Assembly: GCA_028829895.1 (NCBI GenBank)
Contig: CM054184.1
Span: 28,630,201-28,694,200 of the forward strand
Source of the DNA: Sinotaia quadrata
Lineage: Eukaryota; Mollusca; Gastropoda; Architaenioglossa; Viviparidae
Reading direction: 5' to 3'
Length of the DNA stretch: 64,000 nucleotides
Both the position numbers and the translations under genes were made by a program. This document shows, piece after piece, positions 1 to 11,251 of this stretch. Within the stretch, counting starts at the first letter, position 1; every line of letters begins with the position of its first letter. Below the pieces are notes generated by a model. It searched no databases. It was not told where the DNA came from and was given only the letters and a program-made list of their open reading frames with translations.

Positions 1-190
1 ACAAAAAATTAGTAACAGTTAATATTGGCATAAGAAAACTTAGTAGCAGAATACACCAGTCAATGAAAACTTAGTAACAGACTACTTAGGTATAAGAAAA
101 CTTAGCAGAAGATTATACTAGTGTAAGAAAACTTAGTAACAGATAATACTGGTATAAGAAAACTTAGTAGTAGACTATGCTGGTGTAAGC
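1..190. repeat. 31-bp minisatellite
   Basis: About six imperfect copies of a roughly 31-bp unit whose core is AAGAAAACTTAGTA followed by CAG. Copies start near 3, 32, 62, 94, 125 and 155. The array is cut by the window edge. Confidence 0.8.
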
Positions 191-904
191 ACAAAAGAGG
201 GCTGCAGAGTTCTCTCAATGGTGAAGATGACACCAATAACTTTGATGAAGTTGCCCATCAAAGACATCAATTGGAATGCAGAATGGATAATCCAACTACC
301 TGAAAATTCACTGATGGAATCTAATGTGTTCATAAGGTGAAATAAAATTTATAAAAGATAAATCTACAGAGAAAATTATTTTTGTTACTTGCAGGATTAA
401 ACGAATTAATAAAATAAATATTTCCATGTATTATTCTTGTATATTTCTGAATATATGTTTTTACTGTGTAGTGGATCTGTGTGTGTGATTTAGTTTCAAA
501 GATGAAATAAATATTAAATATAAAACATGGCTCCAAAATTTTGGCATCACAACACCCAGCCCCAAGACATTGATGCCTTACTGGTGGCACTAAATAAACT
601 GCTTCAGGGATTTAGTTAAATAATTTTTTTAAATACAGCAAATAAGCTAATGAAGAATTCACCTTTTACCTCATTAGCTTCATTAAGATTTATATCTATT
701 ACAAGAAGTAAATTAGACTCTTTTGTGACTAATTAACTACTACTATTCTGTCAAAGAAAAAAAGTGAGATGAGGCACATTATGAGCCATCAAACTTATTT
801 TTTAAAACAGATTATTACTGTTGTGATATGATAAGAAAGATAAAAAAAGATAATTTCCAACTTGTTTTGATTTAGTCATACCTCAAAATTTAAGTTAAAG
901 ACAC
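191..904. other. AT-rich stretch with no supported gene
   Basis: Only short open frames occur on either strand. A minus-strand AG after a pyrimidine run near 300 could be a 3' splice site followed by about 110 open bases. The peptide does not look like the expected continuation of the RRM module from the exon at 2127-2375, so it was not called. The stretch is probably intron of the PARP14-like gene. Confidence 0.4.
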
Positions 905-1290
905 CTGATACTGGTGCTTAATATTTACCAAACTACCAAGTCTAATATTATGTGAGAATACTTTTATCATAAGCAGTAGAAATATTGTGTGAACTGTGAT
1001 TAATCTCTTCCATATCATCAAATCTAGTATTATGTAAAAATGCTAACATCCATAGGCAGTAGTAATGAACTGTACTTAACATACCCCAATACCATTAAGC
1101 CTAGCATTATTTAAGAATGTTATCATCATTAAGCAGTAGTATTGATATGTGAATTGTGCTTAACATCTCCAATACCACTAAACCTAGTATTTATTTATGT
1201 GAACAGGAGTACTGATTTGCTTGTTGTACTCATACTAAACTGCCAAGCTCAATATCAGTTGATAATTCTATTATAACCAGTGAACTGTAC
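905..1290. repeat. Degenerate ~80-bp tandem repeat
   Basis: Four to five decayed copies of a unit containing AAGTCTAATATTATG, then a TAAGCAGTAG-like stretch, then GAACTGT. Core positions are near 937, 1019, 1098 and 1178. Divergence is high, so the array is old. Confidence 0.6.
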
Positions 1291-1881
1291 TTTGCAGGTG
1301 TTTCCACAACAGTGCTTAGTAATCCAATTTCTATCCATCACCAATATGGTGACAATAGGAGTAATAATGTGGTTATGTTATCAATCACAATGTGGTGGCA
1401 ATATGGGTAAAGTGGTTATATTCAGCTTCAATATTCAATGAATCTGCAGGTCAGTTTACAAACCACAGAGGGATCTACACCTTCAGTGGCCATCCCTTTT
1501 GTTAATTCAGAAATGAGTCAGTTTCAAGTACATTTTAAATAAATGTAAAACTAACATTGTATGACTTCAGTGGGTTATAAAATAAAAAGTGTATGATGTT
1601 TGAAAGTCTGTATAAATAATAATAATATACAAATCTTTATCATATCCTGTGAATTTTTTATCTCTCTCTATTTATACAAGGACTCTATACTAAAAATGCT
1701 TTCATGACAAAGGATTATTTCTATATATAGCAGTATTTTACAAAAATATAATTGTGAATTATTAACCAGAACTCTCACTCCACCCCACCCCTCAAAAATA
1801 AAAAAAGGAAAAAGAAAAAAAACCACAACCACTCACACTTCTCAGGTGTATTAAACTTGACTTACAGGGATTAAAATAATT
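1291..1881. other. No gene seen; AT-rich intron or intergenic sequence
   Basis: No open frame with protein-like content was seen. An A-rich tract with short A runs lies near 1795-1825. By position this is probably intron downstream of the exon at 2127-2375. Confidence 0.4.
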
Positions 1882-2150
1882 ATGACAATACATTATCATA
1901 CATACCATAAGATGTTTTATAGGTGATATGACAATATCATAAATATCATCGGCTGTTTTATAGGTGATATGACAATATCATAAATACCATCGGCTGTTTT
2001 ATAGGTGATATGATAATATCATAAATACAATCAGATGTTTTGTAGGTGATATGACAATATTAATTATAAATACCATCAGATGTTTTATACTATGTATATA
2101 GGGTGATATGACAATATCATAAATACCATCAGATGTTTTATAGGTGATAT
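1882..2150 (-). repeat. 41-bp minisatellite carrying repeated 5' splice sites
   Basis: About six copies of a 41-bp unit, clearest at 1921, 1962 and 2003, with a longer variant at 2044-2102 and a last copy at 2103-2150. Read on the minus strand, each unit is the final ~20 bases of the exon at 2127-2375 (ending CATCTGATG or CAGCCGATG) followed by GTATTTATGATATTGT, the first intron bases. The copy nearest the exon contains the real exon end. Four further units keep the donor GT; one (near 1945) has GA instead. If the intron were retained, the frame would run about 40 more codons to a stop. The unit is not a multiple of three, so use of a distal donor changes frame. Confidence 0.85.
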
Positions 2151-2375
2151 GCAGGGTTTGGGAGTCTTCCTTCATCTGAAAATTCAGAATTTCTCCTCCT
2201 CCACTTTTTTTGTGATTTTGAAAATACAGTTCATACATTTCTTCCAGAGAAGGGTCAATGCCTTTTACCTCCACTGTGCATCTGTCTGGGCTGAACTTAA
2301 GTGAGGGGTGGTAAAGTGACATTTCAACAGTTTTCTTTCCAACAGTGTGGCTAGATGAGGCTACCTGGCTGGCCA
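2127..2375 (-). CDS. PARP14-like protein, exon with RRM-type module
   Basis: Internal exon of 249 nt, phase 1 at both ends. The 3' splice site ...TTAATACAG precedes TGGCCAGC; the donor is GATG|GTATTT. The first codons end one RRM-like module (KKTVEMSLYHP, a last-strand pattern). The next module starts at CTVEVKGIDPS and has the family pattern ELYFQNHKKSGGGEI followed by a strand, LHITY. The xLYFxNxxxSGGG pattern is typical of the divergent RRMs of PARP10/PARP14 and relatives. An alternative upstream AG at GATGTCAG would be phase 0 and does not fit the preceding exon. The module's final strand must lie on a further exon to the left. The 5' splice site lies inside the 41-bp array. Confidence 0.82.
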
Positions 2376-2897
2376 CTGTATTAAATGAGTCAGGCATGCA
2401 AACATCAAATTTCATTATCAAATACTGACATCTATAATGTTAGATGATGATTTGTAAGAATACATAGTTTTCAACAAAAAAAAATTATTCTATTCAAATT
2501 TGTTCAAGTGAATGTAACAGCTACAATACTACTGGATAAAGGACAACAAGAGTTTTTGAATGCTCCATCTTATTCTTTGAAGTGGAAAGTAATTTTTTAG
2601 TATAAATTCTACTAGCACAGAGCACAGTAATAATATGCCTGTCTTGCTGTTTGAAATTAGTACTAGCAAGCAGAGAAACAAACAAGAACAATGCATGTAA
2701 AGTATATGAACTATAATAGGATGTAAATGTGTAAAATAAGGAAATATAAATTTATATTTGATACAAAGACATCTATTTCCACCAAGACACAAGGACAAAA
2801 TGTGCATGTGCATGCACACACACACACTCACACATGCGTGCACACACACATGAATGCACCACACATGCATGCACACACATACTCTCATTATACTCAC
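2376..2897. other. Intron of the PARP14-like gene with CA-rich tract
   Basis: Non-coding sequence between two phase-1 exons. An imperfect CACA/CATG microsatellite lies at about 2805-2880, immediately downstream of the donor of the 2898-4022 exon on the minus strand. The open frames across it come from this low-complexity tract. Confidence 0.6.
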
Positions 2898-4022
2898 CAA
2901 AAGGATCTTCAAACGTAATGTACAAAGTACTCTCTTGTTCATTCCAATTATGCTCTTTTATTTTACCCCCACCTTGCAGGGGATTTCCAAAATAGTACAC
3001 ACACATTGCAGCATAACCTTCATCTTGGACATTTCTAATGACCACAGTGGATGTCTGCTCAGAACTCTCTAGGAATGGACTGGCATGATGCCAGTCACTT
3101 GATTTGTGTTTCATGTGGCCAAAGTTCGATGAAGGGTCCTCACACGCATTCAAGGTAGAATAAGGACTCTCAGAGTACAATTCTGATGTTCCCTTGTGTC
3201 TGTATGAACCTGATGATTCTGAAAGGTGAGAAAGATGAATGTTCTTTGAAGAATATGGAGTTTCTGTTCTCATATTTAGTAGCATTGGTACCTCTTGAGC
3301 TTGTCTGTGCACAGGGTTTTGAAGCATCCTGTTGGATGACATGTTACTTTTCACAAATGCAGAATGACCCCCAGGTATGCTATGGCCCATTTTGAATCTT
3401 TCTGAATCTTGAATTTGTGAAAAACACCTGCTTTGAGATAAGTTTGATTGACAATCACTTTCCAGTGGTAAACTATGATCATATAGGAGATTGTCTGTTT
3501 CTGCCATTTCCATTTCACGCCTGTTGGAGGATACTGGTAGTGACCCAAATGTAAAGTTCTGAGTTACTGGTAATCCTGGCTTAAGACCTGAGGAATCTTT
3601 GTCATTCTCTAGATCAGGCCATGACTCAATCAGTTCTGGCTCTTGCAGTTGGATGAACGATAATGATTCCTGAAAGCTGTCAATTTGGTCTTGAAATTTG
3701 TGCATGCTGTTTCCAGGCACAGATGCCTTTTCTTGTAGACTACAAGATATTTCTCCCCCCTCTAGTTGCCCATAAGATGAAAGCTTTTTCATTTGACCAT
3801 GTGATACAAAAGCATTCAAGTGGGGTTCAACACATGGTGCTGCTCTTTGTGCAAGATGTGATGAAAAGATGTCTTTTTGGAAAATGTCATTTGATTCCTC
3901 AACATGAGCTTGAATTACAGTTGGTGCCAATGTCTCATGAAAATGACCATCTGAAACAAGTTTTACTGTTATCTCCTTTCCTTTAAGAGCCAAAGGGACC
4001 CTCTGAAGCAAATTTCCTAACC
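2898..4022 (-). CDS. PARP14-like protein, large linker exon between RRM modules
   Basis: Exon of 1125 nt, phase 1 at both ends: acceptor TTGCTTCTAG|GG, donor TTTTG|GTGAGT. It opens with the last part of the module begun in exon 7295-7495 (LLQRVPLALKGKEITVKL fits the final helix and strand). About 290 residues follow that are Ser-, Gln- and Asn-rich with no obvious fold, probably disordered. It ends with a second module: TVVIRNVQDEGYA, then VYYFGNPLQGGGKI, then LYITFEDPF. Known PARP14-family proteins transfer single ADP-ribose units and act in innate immune and stress signalling, and their N-terminal RRMs are thought to bind nucleic acid. No catalytic or macrodomain is in the window, so the enzymatic role is inferred. 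Another RRM protein of this subfamily is possible. Confidence 0.85.
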
Positions 4023-4767
4023 CTAGAAGCAAACAGCAACAAAAATAGATTCAAAATACATAAAGGCATTTAAAAAATCTTTTGCTGGCTTAAGTATTCA
4101 TAGAATACGAATAAATAAGCAGATTTAAAGTTGCAATGTTTATACCAAAACTGGAATATATTTTTGAATATTTTCAAATAAATTATTTTTCAAACAGTCC
4201 ACATTTCAGTGGTTTATGGCCATTTGCCATCATTAAAAAGCACAATTAGCAATTAAACTTTTGAATAGTGCTTTCAATATATCTACTTATTTCTGAACAG
4301 ATAAAGTGATCGAGAGTTATATATCTTTAGGAAGATCTATTCAGGCAGATGACCCAAAATAGTTTCTGACTACAACATATACAGTTAGAACTCTTTCCTG
4401 GTCAAATATGTTGCCAGTGGTAAGAAATTTTACAACTTTGAACTGCAACAGATTGGTGTAAGAATCATAAAATGAAAGAATAAGCATTCAATAATTAATT
4501 AATTGCTATTTTAACATGTTCATTTAGTGGAGATGATGCCTTTAAATCTATCAATAGCTGACATTTATTTACAATCAATTAGCAGGGCTTTATTTTCAAT
4601 ACAATACAGTACAATATATTTATATCAGGCCTGGGGTTCTATTGGACAATCACATAAAGATACAAAATTCCTCTTTGGATAGCTTTTTATTAATTATTTA
4701 ATATCACTTTATTAGATTAAAAGTTGTGTATCACAAACTTTAGTCACCCTAGAGCTGAATGTGCTTT
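4023..4767. other. Intron sequence, no gene seen
   Basis: AT-rich single-copy-looking intron of the PARP14-like gene with stops in all frames. A short AATACAATACAGTACAATA run is near 4600. Nothing else recognised. Confidence 0.5.
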
Positions 4768-5180
4768 AAAAAAATGTGATTGTGCGAGAAGAGATGCATA
4801 TGATAAGTATCATGAGATTGAACAATTGTACCTATTTCACAACTAAAAAAAAAGTGATTGTGTGAGAAGAGATGCATATGATAAGTATCAAGAGATTGAA
4901 CAATTGTACCTATTTCACAACTTTAAAAAAAAGTGATTGTGTGAGAAGAGATGCATATGATAAGTATCAAGAGATTGAACAATTGTACCTATTTCACAAC
5001 TTAAAAAAAAAGTGATTGTGTGAGAAGAGATGCATATGATAAGTATCAAGAGATTGAACAATTGTACCTATTTCACAACTAAAAAAAAATGTGATTGTGT
5101 GAGAAGAGATGCATATGATAAGTATCAAGAGATTGAACAATTGTACCTATTTCATAACTAAAAAAAAATGTGATTGTGCA
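4768..5180. repeat. 79-bp minisatellite
   Basis: Five near-identical copies and a partial sixth. The core GTGATTGTGTGAGAAGAGAT starts near 4776, 4854, 4933, 5012, 5091 and 5170 and each unit begins with an A-run of 6 to 9 bases. Downstream to about 5345 is a more decayed run of ~45-bp pieces sharing ATTCAAGAGATTAAGCT. Confidence 0.9.
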
Positions 5181-5345
5181 AGAATAAATGCACATGTTAT
5201 GTATGCTACCACATTCAAAAGATTAAGCTATTTTAGCTATTGTGCTAACACATTCAAGAGATTAAGCTGTTTTTTTTGCAATTATGCTACAACATTATGC
5301 TACTATATTCAAGAGATTAAGCTATTTTTAGACATTTCACAACTC

Positions 5346-6115
5346 CAGTTTATGAAGGGCTAACTCCAAAATATTGTAAATTGTCAAGTGTGATTCACTG
5401 CCTTAATGGTTCAGGATTTTTTCCAAAGTCAGAAAATACCTACCAATTGCATTCTGTTTCCCTCAAAATTTGGAATATCCCACAGCAACTGTATGTTAGC
5501 CATGGCTCCCTAGGGCACCACTGTGCACACTTTTGGAAACGCTGGTTTAAAGTGAACACATCATGAAGTTGCATGATGTTTAAATTTTAAACTAGGTAAT
5601 TTTCATTTTCCCAAAATGATTTGATTTAGGAAAGATTAGTCATAAGCTAAAACAGCTCTGCATCAAAAGTGAAATTAGAAAAAAAATGGTGCTGATCTTT
5701 CATAATAAACACATGGCATCACTAAATGTTATTTTTCTTAGAACTGAAAGTTACAAATATTATGAGAGACTATTCTGCATCTATTCTACATCTACAGTGA
5801 CTTTTAATTTGACTTTTAAAAATTAATAATTGAGAAGTTTTACAAGAATTATTAATAGGGTCATTCTTGTATATATTTGTTTAGACAAGTGATAATCCCT
5901 TTGATTATGCTGAAGAATTTTGACCGTCATGGATATGATCAAACAATACAGTCCAGTTTCAGTGAATTTCAAATGATTATTAACTTCCTCAATTTTAAAT
6001 TTAAAACTATGATTCTGCTACCAAATTAAATTAATTGGTTGGCAAATTTTAAAATGCCATTAAGTAAAAAATAAATAAAATGACAACATCAAATTAGGGT
6101 TAATTTTGCCAGAGC
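5346..6115. other. Intron sequence, no gene seen
   Basis: AT-rich. The short open frame at 5381-5566 has no recognisable features. No splice-flanked coding segment was supported. Confidence 0.4.
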
Positions 6116-6119
6116 AGGC

Positions 6120-6500
6120 CATCATCTCTATAAAACTTCCTTTCTCTGGGGCAATTAATAAGAGGACATATATACAGATTTTATCAGTTCTCTTTTCTCT
6201 GGGGCAATTAATAAGAGGAATATAGACATTTATCATTTCTTCTCTTTGGGCCAGTTAATAATAGGACATAAATACACATGTTTATTAGTTCTCATATCTC
6301 TGGGCCAGTTAATAAGGACATATGCACGTGTTTATCATTTCTTCTCTTTGGGCCAGTTAATAATAGGACATATACACATGTTTATTAGTTCTCATATCTC
6401 TGGACCAATTAATTAGAGGACATAATTATGCAGATGTTTATTAGTTCTTCTCTCTCTGGCCAATTAATAAAAGGACATATGAAAATTATGATGTACAGAT
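6120..6500. repeat. Degenerate ~60-bp tandem repeat
   Basis: Six or so imperfect copies sharing CTCTGGGGCAATTAATAA, then GGACATAT, then TTTATCAGTTCT. Copies drift in both sequence and length. Confidence 0.7.
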
Positions 6501-6839
6501 GTTTATCAGTTTTGCAGCTGATATAATTTAAGGTAATGGAAAATATTATTTTTATTGTAATACAGAATGCTTTTTCATTTTTCCATTTTTAATACTTGCT
6601 AAAGCATTCTTCTTCAATATACATTTTACTTTATATAAATTTTTCTGTCTGGAAAAATGTCTTGTATCTTGTATTTACTTTATAAAGTCACAGCTACTGT
6701 TTGTATGCATAATGTTTTATGTGTGAATATAATTTCTAGAAACATCCATGCTATCTTTCATATTTAGCAGACAAAAGTATGCATTTATTTGCATTTACAC
6801 TATAAATTACAGTACAATTCTATCTCTTTGTATGACATT

Positions 6840-7085
6840 AATTTAATTATAAGTGGTTACCCATCTATTTTGCTGAGTAAATCATGTCATCTATATGTTT
6901 GTATAATAATGTTTACAAATGGCTGGCTGTCTTTTTTGCTGATAGTAAATCACATCTTCTCTCTGTCTGCATAATATTAATCACAAGTGCCTGTCTGTAT
7001 ATTTTGCTGTTAGTAAACCACATCTTCTCTCTGTCTGCATAATATTAATCACAAGTGCCTGTCTGTATATTTTGCTGAATAAATA
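6840..7085. repeat. ~65-bp tandem repeat
   Basis: Two well-conserved copies and one or two decayed ones. Shared text includes CACATCTTCTCTCTGTCTGC and TAATCACAAGTGCCTGTCTG. Confidence 0.75.
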
Positions 7086-7294
7086 AAGTCATTTGTATTG
7101 TCATCTCTCAACTCTCCTCTATGGGATTTTATTAATAAGACCTAATAATATTGTACTTATAGATTAAATAGGAATTTACTTCTTCAACAACCTCTGGTAA
7201 TACTTATTACAGTTAAGAAAATCATAAGAAGACCTGAAAGAAGAGCATGCCATTTGAAAAGTAATGTTTTTCTGCAAATATGTAAATACCTTAC

Positions 7295-7495
7295 CAGCTC
7301 CAGTTTCCAAGCAAATATCAGCCTGTCCAGTTAGAGAACAGATTTTGATGTTTTTAACAGATTCTCTCCTCAGTTGTAATACTTCTACTAATTCCTTTTC
7401 TGTTATATTTGATGGTAAATGAGATACATGCAAAAAGCATGGCTTTGTTCCATTATGGTCAGGGCCACCCAGCTCTTTGGTGGCTTCAAGTAAAT
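7295..7495 (-). CDS. PARP14-like protein, exon with RRM-type module
   Basis: Exon of 201 nt, phase 1 at both ends: acceptor TTTCTTCTGTAG|AT, donor GGAGCTG|GTAAGG. It encodes most of one RRM-like module: first strand CFLHVSHLPSNIT (RNP2-like position), helix EKELVEVLQ, strand NIKICSLTGQADICLETGAG. Joining to exon 2898-4022 restores GAG-LGNLLQRVPLALKG, a natural end for the fold, which strongly supports this splice. A short Asp/Glu linker precedes the module. Confidence 0.85.
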
Positions 7496-7675
7496 CTACA
7501 GAAGAAAGCAATAATGAGGGATGAAAGAGTGGTGTTTGTTTTATGTATTGTAGTACAGACAAACAAGAAAATAATTTTAGAAATCTTATAAAGTTAGGTG
7601 AATAAGAGATCAAAACAAATAATCTTTATTCTTATCTGTGATAATCTTATTAAAAGAAGAAACTACCCAAAATTA

Positions 7676-8030
7676 TTTACTCATTATGTCCTTACCTTAG
7701 GCTACTGATCATACAATGTTTTTACTCATTATGTCCTTAACTTAGGCTACTGATCATACAATGTTTGTCCAATAAATAATCTTCACTAAAGATTGTAGTC
7801 CAATAAATTATTTCCACTAAGGATTGAAGTCCAATAAATCATCTCCACTAAGGATTGAAGTCCAATAAATCATCTCCACTAAGGATTGTAGTCCAATAAA
7901 TTATCTCCGCTAAGGATTGAAGTCCAATAATTTATTTCCACTAAAGATTATAGTCCCAAAAATTATCTACACTAAAGATTATAGTCCAATAATCTTCACT
8001 AAATATTGTACTTTTGTAGTCCAATAAATT
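7676..8030. repeat. 31-bp minisatellite (with a 44-bp duplication before it)
   Basis: At 7676-7764 are two copies of a 44-bp stretch sharing TTACTCATTATGTCCTTA. From 7769 a 31-bp unit, CCAATAAATCATCTCCACTA plus AGGATTGAAGT, repeats about eight times, becoming imperfect past 7930. It sits in the intron between exons 7295-7495 and 8134-8202. Confidence 0.85.
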
Positions 8031-8133
8031 GTTATAAAATGAAAATTACAGTCTGTAGTAATTGGCTACATTATGAAATCAAACAGACAATAAAATTCTG
8101 TTTCCAAAATTTTCCATAATGTTCAATACCCAC

Positions 8134-8202
8134 CACCACTGTTGCTCATTACATCTGATAGAGATTCCCATGAAAGTGATGAATGTACCTCGTCTCTCTC
8201 CC
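8134..8202 (-). CDS. Probable small exon of the PARP14-like gene
   Basis: A 69-nt candidate exon, phase 1 at both ends. The acceptor is CTCTTGTTCTAG|GG after a pyrimidine-rich run; the donor is AGTGGTG|GTGGGT. It encodes ERDEVHSSLSWESLSDVMSN and joins in frame to DLLEATKELGG of exon 7295-7495. The peptide is acidic and Ser-rich with no domain of its own. A phase-2 donor four bases on (GTATTG) would break the frame. Upstream coding exons and the start codon were not found. Confidence 0.6.
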
Positions 8203-8384
8203 CTAGAACAAGAGGTGAGTTCAGTGAAGTCATACAATAATAACAAAACCAACTGTGTACACATAACACTTTGTGATAGTAAACCAAGCTAAATACATAT
8301 AACATTAAGTGATACAAAATAAAAACAAAAACAAAACATTCAGTGATACAAAAGGAAATCAAATATCTGCATTTATGGTGTATT

Positions 8385-8815
8385 GTGATGTCACTGAAAT
8401 ATACTAGACAAGTATTATTTATGAACTAGCAGTTTAGCCTTGTTGATATCTCACTGAAATGTACTAGACAAGTATTATTTAGAAGTAGCAGTTTAGCCTT
8501 GTTGATATCTCACTGAAATGTACTAGACAAGTATTATTTAGAAGTAGCAGTTTAGCCTTGTTGAAATCTCACTGAAATATACTAGACAAGTATTATTTAG
8601 AAGTAGCAGTTTAGCCTTGTTGAAATCTCACTGAAATGTACTAGACAAGTATTATTTAGAAGTAGCAGTTTAGCCTTGCTGATATCTCACTGAAATGTAC
8701 TAGACAAGTATTATTTAGAAGTAGCAGTTTAGCCTTGTTGAAATCTCACTGAAATATACTAGACAAGTATTATTTAGAAATAGCAGTTTAGCCTTGTTGA
8801 TATCTCACTGATTAG
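8385..8815. repeat. 59-bp minisatellite
   Basis: Seven highly similar copies sharing TCACTGAAATGTACTAGACA, then AGTATTATTTAGAAGTAGCA, then GTTTAGCCTTGTTGA. The first is the most diverged. On the minus strand each unit contains CTTGTCTAG, close to the acceptor of the exon at 8134-8202, but the match is short. Confidence 0.9.
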
Positions 8816-9990
8816 TGTTACAAATGGATGATAGAATTAGGAGACCCTACACTTACAGGTGGAGAAGATTACAAGTGGCTTAATTACCATCAACAGGTCT
8901 CTAACAAGGTCATCAAAGTGATTACAAATTGCCAATCTCCGGTTATGACTGAATATGCAGAGTAGGGCAAGTGAATGCTTATAGAGCACCCCCTCCATAA
9001 ACTTAAGTCCACAAACAGATTCCATACTGGATTGTAAATGTTAGGCCTATTGGGGAAAAACAAGAAATAAGTAATAACAAATAATTTTAAAGTAAAAATA
9101 CTTTTCAAAAGTCTTGTTGATGTGCGAACTTTAACTCTCTTCCATGTAAACTGTGAACCACCACCCCTCCCACAAATATATATATAAGCCTTTGCCTAAG
9201 GGCCCAAATTAATCTTAAAAAGCACTGCGAACTGGCGATAGAACTGAAAGTAAATGATACACGTGACCGAAAGCTGAAGTGTGTGGGTGGAAGAAATTGA
9301 CTGGAGAACAAACATATGATATATACACACTTTTTAAAAATTGTCATCCTGAAATTAAGGCTTCAAGAGCCGATGCTGAGAAATGAAATAAGTCTGGACT
9401 TAACATCTTTGTCATGGTCAAAACGAAGGCTACTAATTGTAAATAATTAAAATGTTATATTGATACTGTTCAAATACCAACCATATTCGATACTCTCAGT
9501 TGATTCGACTTAGTGAAACTCCGTACCACAATGTCTTTCGGGGGGGGGGGGGCAATTTCTACGTCATTTTCGTAAACATCAGGTATACGACAGATATCAC
9601 AGCAGAATTCGCCATCTGCAGTCCAGGTATGATGCACACTAGGAGAAATCTCTAGGTATCAAAAAGACAATCGAACAGATAAGATTTCGTTTGCGTATGA
9701 CTTATATCGGGTAACTGCTTTCCCTACTGGTCTTGGCGCAAATTCGTTTTTCCAAGCAAACGCTACTTTCGGTTTTTCAAGGTAGTTACGTCAGGTGTGC
9801 AGATTACCTGTGCCTTTAAAAAGAAAGAAACCACAACAATGTTTTTCACAGTTAGGCTCTTCTGATAGGTTAAAGTAATAAATATAGTTCGAATTAGTGA
9901 CATCTTAAAATGAATTTAAGATATGAAATCTTACATGAGAGTAAAATGGCCCATTACTAGAAAACTAAAGACAGCGCGTACACACGCACG
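8816..9990. other. No certain gene; possible 5' region of the minus-strand gene
   Basis: A good minus-strand 3' splice site (TTTTTCCCCAATAG) lies at about 9055 and a GTAATT donor at about 8875. The frame that stays open is interrupted by a stop right after the acceptor, so this could only be an untranslated or spurious exon. CpG frequency rises from about 9480 to 9800, which would suit a promoter of the minus-strand gene. A run of 13 G lies at about 9540-9552. Confidence 0.3.
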
Positions 9991-9992
9991 CT

Positions 9993-9994
<2 letters not shown>

Positions 9995-10042
<48 letters not shown>
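9995..10042. repeat. CA microsatellite
   Basis: About 24 CA dinucleotides without interruption, in a broader CA-rich stretch from 9975 to 10100. Confidence 0.95.
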
Positions 10043-10043
<1 letters not shown>

Positions 10044-10456
10044 TCACTCTCTCACAGACATACACATACCCACCACACTCTCGCACCCACACACGCACAT
10101 TTCGACCCTTTAAAATACAATAATAAAATTGATTAACTGTAATTAAAAAAAAAAATCAGTAAGTAATTGACAACGAACAGCAAAAGAATGTGTTTGTGGT
10201 GAAGACAAACACAGCACAGCATCATCAACGGCCATCATATTGACTATGGTGACAACTCGAGTGAAGTTCCCATTGCTGTACTCGACACGGGCTACTGCCC
10301 CGCTAGGGAGCAGGAACAGCGAGAGCCGTTAGTTCCTGTGAAATTTCAGGCCTGTCTATGGTCAATTTCACCCCGCTTTGGGAGAGACGCCTCACTCTAC
10401 GCTGGGTGAATGGTTTATGGGGCTACGCCAAGGAGCAGACAGACAGGGTAGCGTTC

Positions 10457-10790
10457 TTTAGTGGGTCTCGAACAGTCATTAAATAGTCGTGTCACAAACA
10501 GTCATTAAAGTCGTGTCAAAAACAGTCATTAAATTGTCGTGTCAAAAACAGTCATTAAAGTCATGTCACAAACAGTCTTTAAATTGTCATGTAAAAAAAC
10601 AGTCATTAAAGTCGTGTCATTAGCAGTCATTAAATTGTTGTGTCAAAAACAATCATTAAATTGTCGTGTCACAGTCATTAAATAGTTGTGTCATAAACAG
10701 TCATTAAATAGTCGTGTCATAAACAGTCATTAAATAGTCGTGTCATAAACAGTCATTAAATAGTCGTGTCACAAAGAATCATTAAATAAT
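10457..10790. repeat. ~26-bp minisatellite
   Basis: Twelve or more imperfect copies of ACAGTCATTAAATAGTCGTG plus TCATAA. Unit length alternates between about 24 and 28 bases through small indels. Confidence 0.85.
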
Positions 10791-11006
10791 CACGTCTGTT
10801 CTTCTGTCTTCCTCGCGTGCAGCAGATTGGATTGTTGTGATGTGACAGCCGACACAGTCCATTTGTTTTGTCTAAGAAACTGACCAAAGATCATAATACT
10901 TTTATGAAGGCGCATCATGTTTGCAACTCTATTTTGTCAGTAGCAGCATGAGTGTAATGCACTGAACATGAAAGATACTTATAAATCTGTCACAGTGTAC
11001 TCTGCG

Positions 11007-11251
11007 GTGACGTTGTAATAATGAATTATGCCAAATGTTATTAGTTAATGATATAAAACATCTACAAGTGACGTTGTAATAATGAATTATGCCAAATGTT
11101 ATTAGTTAATGATATAAAACATCTACAAGTGACGTTGTAATAATGAATTATGCCAAATGTTATTAGTTAATGATATAAAACATCTACAAGTGACGTTGTA
11201 ATAATGAATTATGCCAAATGTTATTAGTTAATGATATAAAACATCTACAAG
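11007..11251. repeat. 61-bp tandem repeat, four identical copies
   Basis: Copies start at 11007, 11068, 11129 and 11190 with GTGACGTTGTAATAATGAAT. No differences were noticed between copies, so this is a recent expansion. Confidence 0.95.

Noticed and set aside
200..330. Minus-strand open segment after a TTTTCAG acceptor, possible next exon of the PARP14-like gene
   Set aside because: The peptide does not provide the helix and last strand expected to complete the RRM module from exon 2127-2375, and no clear donor was seen.
7295..8030. 31-bp array as another acceptor-seeded minisatellite for exon 7295-7495
   Set aside because: The minus-strand unit shares only ATTTA with the exon start; not better than chance in AT-rich sequence.
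8134..8815. 59-bp array as an acceptor-seeded minisatellite for exon 8134-8202
   Set aside because: Only TTGTCTAG versus TTGTTCTAG is shared and the following bases differ.
8875..9055. Minus-strand segment with a strong acceptor and the protein-like text GVLYKHSLALLCIFSHNRRL
   Set aside because: The readable frame has a stop three bases after the acceptor, and its donor phase (0) does not fit the phase-1 start of exon 8134-8202. Could be an untranslated exon or repeat.
9580..9630. Minus-strand ATGGCGAATTCTGC as a possible start codon of the PARP14-like gene
   Set aside because: The frame stops after 18 codons and the available donors are not phase 1.
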